DNA of 8,658 nt. Source: an uncultured Bacteroidales bacterium. Its GTDB lineage: Bacteria > Bacteroidota > Bacteroidia > Bacteroidales > Paludibacteraceae. The notes below the pieces were generated by a model. It searched no databases. It saw only the letters and a list, made by a program, of their open reading frames with translations, and was not told the DNA's origin. A program made the translations under genes and the position numbers. The stretch lies in assembly GCA_900321775.1 (NCBI GenBank), contig ONXE01000079.1:1-8658 (forward strand), in the 5' to 3' direction. Of the stretch, positions 1-5,310 are shown one piece after another; position 1 is the first letter of the stretch, and each line of letters starts with the position of its first letter.

Positions 1-1
1 T

Positions 2-894
2 CTGAGAAAAGTGCTCAGCGGTGCGTCCCTCAAACTCCAATTGGAGCGCGAACGTCTTCCGCTGTATATATTCGCACAGATCAGCAACAGCTTCATTCAA
101 AGCGCATGGCGTCTAAAGGGTGGAGGTTCGCTGATTGCGGAGCATCTGGCATCGTCAGTCCGCGCCATGGGTGGCATCGTCCGAACGAAAGCCGAAGTGA
201 CGGAACTTATAGAGAAAGAAGGTAATATAGCCGAGGTGGTAATCAATGGCGAGGAGCATATCCCGTGCGATTGGGTCATCAGTGATGCGCACCCTGCCGT
301 CACACTTGGCTTGGTTAAGGAGAGTCATGTTCTCCGGGGTATCTACCGCCGCCGCATCAGTGGGCTTCAGAACAGCATAGGTATGTTCACGGTGAACATC
401 CGTCTGAAGCCGAACACGCCGTGACGAGCGAGCTCGTGCATTTCTACCCGCCTGAGAACGGGGGCGTTTATGCGCAGGCCATCGACCTGCTCACGCCGCT
501 TCGCAAAGAAGATTTACCTCAATGCCAAAGCGACATGCCCGGTCACAGGGGTGCAGAGTACGAGCAGTTCAAGCAGGACAAAGTTGCCGAGTGTATTCGT
601 TTTGCATGCAGGCAGTTGCCGGAACTGGAGGATGCAATAGATGCTTGTTGGAGCAGTACCCCACTAACCTATGAGCATTACACGGCTACTCCCGGCGGAA
701 GTGCGTTTGGCATAACCAAAGACTGGCAGTCGCCTATGACAACTATCATCAGCGCCAGTACACCTATCGAAAACCTCCTGCTCACGGGGCAAAACCTCAA
801 CCTGCATGGTGTTCTCGGAACCAGTATGACCAGTTTGTTCACTACGGCCAAGATGCTCGGAAAAGAAAAAATCAAACAGGAAATCAACTTATAA
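2..894 (+). pseudogene. Phytoene-desaturase-like NAD(P)/FAD-dependent oxidoreductase, 5'-truncated by window edge, apparently frameshifted
   Basis: This is the C-terminal part of a CrtI/CrtISO-like flavoprotein, a family that desaturates, isomerises or otherwise oxidises polyene or lipid substrates using FAD. The reading frame is already open at base 2, and the GTG at 11 is an internal Val codon in a family-like stretch (LRKVLSG). The first half runs to a TGA at 422-424. The second half is in another frame and ends at TAA 892-894. It carries the C-terminal FAD-binding signature of the family (IENLLLTGQNLNLHGVLG). The halves join into one continuous domain of about 295 residues, so one missing base near 404-424 is the simplest explanation. 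The N-terminal GxGxxG dinucleotide-binding domain, roughly 200 residues, would lie off the left edge. A GTG at 421 overlaps the stop (GTGA) and could restart translation, but it would yield only a C-terminal fragment. The substrate is unknown; the neighbouring FabG suggests an aryl-polyene or pigment-type pathway (inference). Confidence 0.72.
404..424 (+). other. Probable frameshift site in the FAD oxidoreductase gene
   Basis: Upstream coding is in frame 2 and stops at TGA 422-424; downstream coding continues in frame 1. The frames overlap here, and adding one base (for example a second G in the CCGTG at 419-423, or in the CCGAAC at 410-415) would restore one protein. I see no slippery heptamer that would favour programmed -1 slippage. 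A sequencing or assembly error, or a real inactivating deletion, cannot be told apart from this sequence. Confidence 0.6.
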
Positions 895-899
895 AAGAT

Positions 900-1625
900 A
901 TGTATGCATTAGTTACCGGCGGAAGCCGAGGAATAGGAAGAGCCGTCGCCGTGAGATTGGCGAAGATGGGCTACAATGTGTTGATAAACTATATGTCCAA
1001 CGATGCTGAGGCTCAGAAAACGCTGGAGATGATCCGCGAGGCCGGCACCGATGGCGAGTTGCTCAAATTTGACGTCAGCAGTGCCGAAGAGGCCAAGGCT
1101 GCCTTGGAGAACTGGCAGGCCGCCCATCCGGACGACTATATCGAAGTGCTGGTCAACAACGCAGGTATCCGCAAGGACAACCTGCTGGTGTTCATGGAGC
1201 CCGCAGAGTTCCAGCGCGTTCTGACCACCAACCTCTTCTCCTTCTACAACGTGACCCATCCGCTCATCGAGAGCATGATTCGCCACAAGTACGGCCGCAT
1301 CATCAACATGGCGTCGCTCAGCGGCCTGAAAGGTCTGCCCGGTCAGTGCAACTACAGCGCAGCCAAAGGCGGCCTGATAGCAGCCACCAAGGCTCTGGCG
1401 CAGGAGGTGGCACGCAAGAACATCACCGTCAACGCTGTGGCCCCGGGTTTCGTACGTACCGACATGGTGGAAGGACTAGACGAAGCTGAGCTCAAGGCGC
1501 AGATTCCCATGAAACGTTTCGGTGAGGCAGAAGAGGTGGCTAACCTCGTGGGGTTCCTGGCATCCAAAGAGGCCGGTTACATCACAGGAGAAGTAATCAG
1601 CATCAACGGAGGACTATACACCTAA
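900..1625 (+). CDS. fabG: 3-oxoacyl-ACP reductase, FabG family (short-chain dehydrogenase)
   Basis: A 241-residue classical short-chain dehydrogenase, the normal FabG length. It would reduce 3-oxoacyl-ACP to 3-hydroxyacyl-ACP with NADPH in the cytosol. The glycine-rich cofactor loop is TGGSRGIG (residues 6-13), the NNAG motif is at 86-89, and the catalytic tetrad reads N111, S139, Y152 and K156 (YSAAK). The PG motif and the C-terminal SINGG are also typical. The ATG at 900 is 5 nt after the preceding oxidoreductase stop, and the protein begins right at the first Rossmann strand, so the start is secure. Pairing with a phytoene-desaturase-like gene rather than with fabD or acpP suggests a reductase dedicated to a specialised fatty-acid or polyene pathway instead of the primary FabG. 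That pathway assignment is inference; the enzyme family is clear. Confidence 0.93.
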   Translation: MYALVTGGSRGIGRAVAVRLAKMGYNVLINYMSNDAEAQKTLEMIREAGTDGELLKFDVSSAEEAKAALENWQAAHPDDYIEVLVNNAGIRKDNLLVFMEPAEFQRVLTTNLFSFYNVTHPLIESMIRHKYGRIINMASLSGLKGLPGQCNYSAAKGGLIAATKALAQEVARKNITVNAVAPGFVRTDMVEGLDEAELKAQIPMKRFGEAEEVANLVGFLASKEAGYITGEVISINGGLYT

Positions 1626-1626
1626 T

Positions 1627-1645
1627 CTGTCATTTTGGCAGTTTT
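1627..1645 (+). terminator. Candidate weak intrinsic terminator after fabG
   Basis: Two bases after the fabG stop, CTGTCA (1627-1632) can pair with TGGCAG (1636-1641) across a three-base TTT loop, giving a 6-bp stem with one G-T wobble, followed by TTTT (1642-1645). The position is right for ending the fabG transcript and separating it from the next cassette. The stem is short and the T-run minimal, so it may be leaky or fortuitous. Confidence 0.35.
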
Positions 1646-1670
1646 CAAAAAACCAAACTTTATTAAAAGC

Positions 1671-1937
1671 ATGAAACTGAAATACGAATTTGCAGTACGC
1701 ACTATTTGCGGAGAATCAGTGGCAGTAGCCGTAGGCGACGACAGCCGCGAGTATCACAACATCATCAGTCTCAACGAGACGGCACGCGATATCTTTCGTT
1801 TGATTCAAGAAGGCAACGACGAAGATGCTATCGTGGCACAGATGTTGCAGGAGTATGATGTGACCGAAGACAAGCTTCGCCCCGAGGTAAAAGCACTGAT
1901 TGAGCAACTCCGCAGCGAAGGCTTGTTGATAGACTGA
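1671..1937 (+). CDS. PqqD-family small protein (RiPP recognition element-like)
   Basis: An 88-residue protein matching the PqqD fold family: N-terminal beta strands (MKLKYEFAVRTICGESVAVA), the hallmark IISLNETARDIFRLI helix (about 31-45), and a winged-helix-like C-terminal half ending GLLID. PqqD and its relatives bind the leader of a ribosomally made precursor peptide and present it to a modifying enzyme. I chose the ATG at 1671 because the family pattern begins there and the length fits; a TTG at 1635 in the same frame would add 12 poorly matching residues overlapping the candidate terminator. The stop is 2 nt before the HprK-like gene, so the two are surely co-transcribed. No PQQ biosynthesis genes (pqqA, B, C, E) are present, so this is a PqqD-like protein, not evidence for PQQ synthesis. 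Its partner peptide is not visible. Confidence 0.82.
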   Translation: MKLKYEFAVRTICGESVAVAVGDDSREYHNIISLNETARDIFRLIQEGNDEDAIVAQMLQEYDVTEDKLRPEVKALIEQLRSEGLLID

Positions 1938-1939
1938 AC

Positions 1940-2683
1940 ATGTTCGAAGGCAAATACATATTAGCGGATATGTGCATTGGCATCCGAAGCCTCTATGACG
2001 AAGTGCAGCGGATGTGTGGGGACTATAGTGCGCCCGAAGACCGGGAGCCCGAATTTCTGGTTCAGATAACCGAACAAGACATCGAGGCCGAGCGCGCGCA
2101 GTCGGAACAGACGCGTATCGAGGAAGGGCTTCCCGACTATGCCTTTGACGATCCCTATCTGGAGACGCTGGCGGTCTATCGCAAGATAGCAACTGCTTGC
2201 GTGTCGCGCGGACGCTTGCTCATGCACGGCTCGGTCATCGCAGTTGACGGTCGCGCCTACATGTTCACAGCGCGCAGCGGGATGGGCAAATCGACGCATG
2301 TCCGTCTGTGGAGACAACTGTTCGGAGACAGAGCCGTCATGATCAACGACGACAAGCCGCTGCTGAAGGTGACGGAAGAGGAGACACGTATCTACGGTAC
2401 GCCCTGGGACGGCAAACATCGCCTCAGCACCAACACCTCTGCGCCCTTGCAGGCTATCTGTATCCTCACTCGCGCCGCAGAGAACACGATTCGCGAGATT
2501 CGACCCTCCGAAGCGCTTACGATGCTAATTCAACAGACCTATAGGCCAGAAGACTCGACTCTGCTGCTGAACACCTTCGAGTTGATTGACCAAATGGCCC
2601 GAAACGTACGTTTCTACCTCCTCGGTTGTAACATGAACCCCGAAGCCGCAGTGGTTTCCTCTAACGCAATGATGCCTCACTGA
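1940..2683 (+). CDS. HPr kinase-like P-loop ATP-binding protein
   Basis: A 247-residue protein whose C-terminal two thirds resemble the HPr kinase/phosphorylase C-terminal domain. LLMHGSVIAVDG (93-104) precedes a P-loop ARSGMGKST (111-119), followed by NDDKPLL (136-142), the acidic motif that follows the P-loop in HprK, and YGTPWDGK (152-159). The N-terminal ~80 residues are divergent and lack the HprK N-terminal domain. True HprK (about 310 residues) regulates carbon use by phosphorylating HPr, but HprK-like proteins also sit in lasso-peptide clusters, where some phosphorylate the peptide's C-terminal Ser, and next to PqqD-like proteins in the SynChlorMet cassette (established for those families). 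With pqqD directly upstream and a peptidase and exporter downstream, a peptide-modifying kinase is more likely here than carbon regulation (inference). Its stop shares a base with the next start (TGATG), so translation is coupled. Confidence 0.75.
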   Translation: MFEGKYILADMCIGIRSLYDEVQRMCGDYSAPEDREPEFLVQITEQDIEAERAQSEQTRIEEGLPDYAFDDPYLETLAVYRKIATACVSRGRLLMHGSVIAVDGRAYMFTARSGMGKSTHVRLWRQLFGDRAVMINDDKPLLKVTEEETRIYGTPWDGKHRLSTNTSAPLQAICILTRAAENTIREIRPSEALTMLIQQTYRPEDSTLLLNTFELIDQMARNVRFYLLGCNMNPEAAVVSSNAMMPH

Positions 2684-3150
2684 TGGTCAGCACGTTTGAA
2701 GACATATTAGACCGCGACGGACGCCTCGTTTACACCAACGTAGGCACGTCCATGATGCCACTTCTGCGCCAGCGGCATGACCTTATGGTCATCGAGAAAA
2801 AAGGCCCCGAACGCCTCCATTGGCTCGATGTGCCCTTGTTCAAACGCGACAACGGACAGTATGTGCTCCACCGCGTGATGTGGGTTAGAAAGAACGACTA
2901 CGTCATTTGCGGCGACAACCAGTGGTATCTGGAGCGCGGCATCACCGACAAGCATATCTTGGGCGTACTCGTTCAAGTGGACCGCGACGGCAAAGTGCTG
3001 GACATGCGCAGTCCCAAGATGCGCATCTACGGACTCCTGCAGTGGTTCTGCTACCCCCTCCGCGCCTGCTGGCTGATTGGACGAAGTGTCCCCGGAGCCA
3101 TCCTCCGACGAATAAGACGATACAACGCAAAACATCATGCAACAACGTGA
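2683..3150 (+). CDS. S24/S26-family serine peptidase (signal-peptidase-like)
   Basis: A 155-residue protein with signal-peptidase-like boxes: a nucleophile motif VGTSMMPLL (S23 in the SMxP context), YVLHRV (60-65) and ICGDNQ (75-80). Ser plus the HR motif plus GDN matches the archaeal/ER-type (SipW/Sec11-like) arrangement, in which His (here H63) replaces the general-base Lys of bacterial SPase I. A Lys is also nearby (K54, in PLFKR). There is no N-terminal membrane anchor before S23; a hydrophobic stretch near 113-138 could touch the membrane. Such stand-alone S24/S26 proteins occur beside PqqD and HprK-like genes in Bacteroidetes clusters. The likely role is cleavage of the cassette's peptide substrate, perhaps leader removal before export, since the adjacent exporter has no peptidase domain (inference). 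It starts within the upstream stop (TGATG), and its own end overlaps the exporter by 14 nt. Confidence 0.75.
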   Translation: MVSTFEDILDRDGRLVYTNVGTSMMPLLRQRHDLMVIEKKGPERLHWLDVPLFKRDNGQYVLHRVMWVRKNDYVICGDNQWYLERGITDKHILGVLVQVDRDGKVLDMRSPKMRIYGLLQWFCYPLRACWLIGRSVPGAILRRIRRYNAKHHATT

Positions 3151-4801
3151 TTATAAGACCAATATACGCTGGACCTGGCAGCAGTTGGAAGGGATGCGAC
3201 TTCGTATTCTGGCTAACTGTTTGATAGGTATGCTGCGTATATGTATCTCGCTTTCGTTTGTGTGGGTGTGCAAGGTTATCGTGGATGTTGCTACAACCCG
3301 TCAGGGCGAACATATCTGGTGGTGGATAGCCGTTATGTGCGGAATTATCCTCCTGATGGTCATTGCTTCCGCATGGAACACCCGGGTCCGCGAAAAAAGC
3401 CGTATCATCATCACCAACCGACTCCGCGAGAAACTCTTCAGTCGCGTAATGAAAGCCCGTTGGCATGGTCGCGAAGCCTTGCACAGCGGTGATACGGTCA
3501 ACCGCCTGGAAGAGGATATCCGCACCATCAGCGCTACGGTCAACGACCATGTGCCGGCACTAATCATCGCCTGTTTCCAACTCGTGGCCGCATCGCTGGT
3601 ACTGTTCACCATGCAGCGAAACCTGATGTGGGTGCTCCTCTTTATCATGCCGGTAGCGCTCATCGTCAGCAAGGTCTATTTCCGCATCCTCCGGCGCATC
3701 ACAGCCGAGATACGCGAGCAGGATTCGAAGATTCAAAGTCATATTCAGGAGAGCCTCCTCAAGCGTATTCTCATCCTCTCCATGGGCCGCGAAGACGATA
3801 GTGTCAGCACCCTGGACGACATGCAGGATTCGCTCCGCGAGAGCACAATGCGGCGAGTCACCTACAGCAACCGCTCACGAGTCTTTATCCAAATTGGTTT
3901 CATGGCGGGATATGTGGTCACTTTCTGCTGGTGCGCTTTCGGCCTGATTTCTGGCGGAGTTACGTATGGCATGATGACTGCGTGTCTGCAGTTGGTCAAC
4001 CAGGTTCAGAACCCTATCCTCGACATGAGCCATTATGTGCCGGTACTGGTACAGTCGCTTACCTCTGTGGACCGTCTGCGCGAATTGGCAGATATGCAGG
4101 AGGAAGAGCGGGGAGATGTGATAGAGGTGCCCGGCCTGTTGGGACTGAGGATAACTGACGTGTCCTATACCTATCCCGGCAACGAAGGCCCCACGATTAA
4201 TCACCTCTCGTGCGATTTCCGACCCGGCGTCAGTACCGCCATCGTCGGCGAGACGGGATCCGGCAAATCCACTCTCATCCGCCTGATGATGAGCCTCCTT
4301 CAGCCCGACAGCGGACATGTGACGCTCTACAACGACAAACAGGAGTACGAGATGAACCCCTCACTTCGCTGCAATTTCCGCTTCGTTCCGCAAGGCAACA
4401 GCCTCATGAGTGGCACCGTGCGTGATAACCTCCTGCTGGGCAATGCCGATGCCACAGAAGACGAGATGCGTGAAGCCCTACGTCTTGCCGCAGCCGATTT
4501 CGTCTTCGAGCGCCCGGAGGGACTCGACACGCCCTGTAGCGAACAAGGTAGCGGACTCAGCGAAGGTCAGGCACAACGCATAGCCATTGCTCGTGCGCTG
4601 CTCCAGAAAGGCGCCATCATACTCATGGACGAGGCTTGCTCTTCTGTGGACAGCCTCACGGAAAGGCGGATTCTGGAAAATTTGAGCAAAGGCATTCAGG
4701 ACAAAACAATTATTTGGGTGACACACCATGCTGCTGTTCAGGAGTACATGACTCGAACTATTACTCTGCAGCCGCAACCGAAAAAGAAAATTAACAGTTA
4801 G
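3137..4801 (+). CDS. ABC exporter with fused permease and ATPase domains
   Basis: A 554-residue type-IV-fold half-transporter. The N-terminal permease has hydrophobic segments at about 24-50, 59-80, 139-159, 163-182 and 249-272, with a weaker sixth after 276. The C-terminal ATPase has Walker A GETGSGKST (371-379), Q-loop Q419, signature LSEGQ (474-478; the usual motif is LSGGQ), Walker B ending MDE (D498, E499) and H-loop H530. The key catalytic residues are intact, so it should be an active exporter, working as a homodimer. There is no N-terminal C39 peptidase domain: only about 20 residues precede the first membrane segment. Its start lies 14 nt inside the peptidase gene, which points to coupled translation and to a shared peptide or lipid-like substrate. 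The family alone does not reveal the cargo; a lipid or drug exporter is the alternative. RsfS follows 14 nt downstream. Confidence 0.9.
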   Translation: MQQRDYKTNIRWTWQQLEGMRLRILANCLIGMLRICISLSFVWVCKVIVDVATTRQGEHIWWWIAVMCGIILLMVIASAWNTRVREKSRIIITNRLREKLFSRVMKARWHGREALHSGDTVNRLEEDIRTISATVNDHVPALIIACFQLVAASLVLFTMQRNLMWVLLFIMPVALIVSKVYFRILRRITAEIREQDSKIQSHIQESLLKRILILSMGREDDSVSTLDDMQDSLRESTMRRVTYSNRSRVFIQIGFMAGYVVTFCWCAFGLISGGVTYGMMTACLQLVNQVQNPILDMSHYVPVLVQSLTSVDRLRELADMQEEERGDVIEVPGLLGLRITDVSYTYPGNEGPTINHLSCDFRPGVSTAIVGETGSGKSTLIRLMMSLLQPDSGHVTLYNDKQEYEMNPSLRCNFRFVPQGNSLMSGTVRDNLLLGNADATEDEMREALRLAAADFVFERPEGLDTPCSEQGSGLSEGQAQRIAIARALLQKGAIILMDEACSSVDSLTERRILENLSKGIQDKTIIWVTHHAAVQEYMTRTITLQPQPKKKINS

Positions 4802-4815
4802 AATAACTATACGAA

Positions 4816-5217
4816 ATGAAAGAACAGCAAAGCAGATCGTCCGAAGTGGAACGTAGGAAAGAACCTACGGACAAACAGATTGTAAACAAGATTGTAGAAG
4901 GCATTCAAAACAAGAAAGGCCACCGCATCGTGATTGTGGACCTCAAGAAACTCTCCGATGCGCCCTGCCAGTACTTCGTCATCGCTGAGGGCAACTCCTC
5001 TACGCAGATAGCTGCCATCGCCGACGAAGTGGAGGATTTCGTTCGCAAGGAACTGGGAATCAAACCTTTTGCAATCGACGGAGTGGATAATGCCGAGTGG
5101 GTCGCTATGGATTATGGACAGATCATTGTACACATCTTCCAGCGCGAACCCCGTGCTTTCTATGACATAGAGAACCTCTGGGAAGACGGTAAGATTACCG
5201 AGATTCCCGAGGCGTGA
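4816..5217 (+). CDS. rsfS: Ribosome silencing factor RsfS (YbeB/Iojap family)
   Basis: A 133-residue RsfS. This family binds ribosomal protein L14 (uL14) on the large subunit and blocks joining with the 30S subunit, lowering translation when nutrients are scarce. Visible hallmarks are IVDLKKLSDAPCQYFVIAEGNSSTQ (about 40-64, written here across the motif positions), AEWVAMDYG (93-101), IVHIF (104-108) and the Tyr/Leu-Trp tail FYDIENLW (115-122). The protein is about 15-25 residues longer than E. coli RsfS because of a charged N-terminal extension (residues 1-18). The ATG at 4816 is the only suitable start. It begins 14 nt after the exporter stop with no visible terminator between them, and is followed by ftsH, an order common in Bacteroidetes. 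Confidence 0.95.
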   Translation: MKEQQSRSSEVERRKEPTDKQIVNKIVEGIQNKKGHRIVIVDLKKLSDAPCQYFVIAEGNSSTQIAAIADEVEDFVRKELGIKPFAIDGVDNAEWVAMDYGQIIVHIFQREPRAFYDIENLWEDGKITEIPEA

Positions 5218-5221
5218 CAGA

Positions 5222-5254
5222 ACCGTAAGATTACCGTAAGATTACCGTAAGATA
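5222..5254. repeat. Three tandem 11-bp repeats upstream of ftsH
   Basis: ACCGTAAGATT occurs at 5222-5232 and 5233-5243, and as ACCGTAAGATA at 5244-5254. A one-mismatch copy (ACGGTAAGATT, 5186-5196) lies inside the end of rsfS, encoding part of its C-terminus. The 11-bp period is close to one helical turn, so repeated binding of a regulator on one DNA face is possible. Replication slippage from the rsfS-end copy is an equally simple origin. The repeats end 56 nt before the ftsH ATG. Confidence 0.85.
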
Positions 5255-5310
5255 ATCGAACGGGCTCAACAAGCTCATTGTACAAACCCTAAAACATCAG
5301 CAAAACTGAT

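Noticed and set aside
421..894. Independent gene starting at GTG 421
   Set aside because: Its product is just the C-terminal part of the FAD oxidoreductase, starting in mid-domain, so a frameshifted single gene is the better reading.
1635..1670. TTG start at 1635 for the PqqD-like gene
   Set aside because: The 12 extra residues do not look like the family and overlap the candidate terminator; ATG 1671 gives the usual length.
1671..1937. PQQ cofactor biosynthesis
   Set aside because: Only a PqqD-like protein is present; no pqqA, pqqB, pqqC or pqqE is visible, and PqqD-like proteins are widespread in other peptide pathways.
2942..3550. A 202-codon minus-strand frame across the peptidase/exporter junction
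   Set aside because: It is antisense to two genes with clear motifs and encodes a low-complexity, Cys/Arg/His-rich product with no recognisable family.
5262..5276. Stem GGGCT/AGCTC with a 5-base loop between rsfS and ftsH as a terminator
   Set aside because: The stem is only 5 bp with a G-T pair, and no T-run follows.
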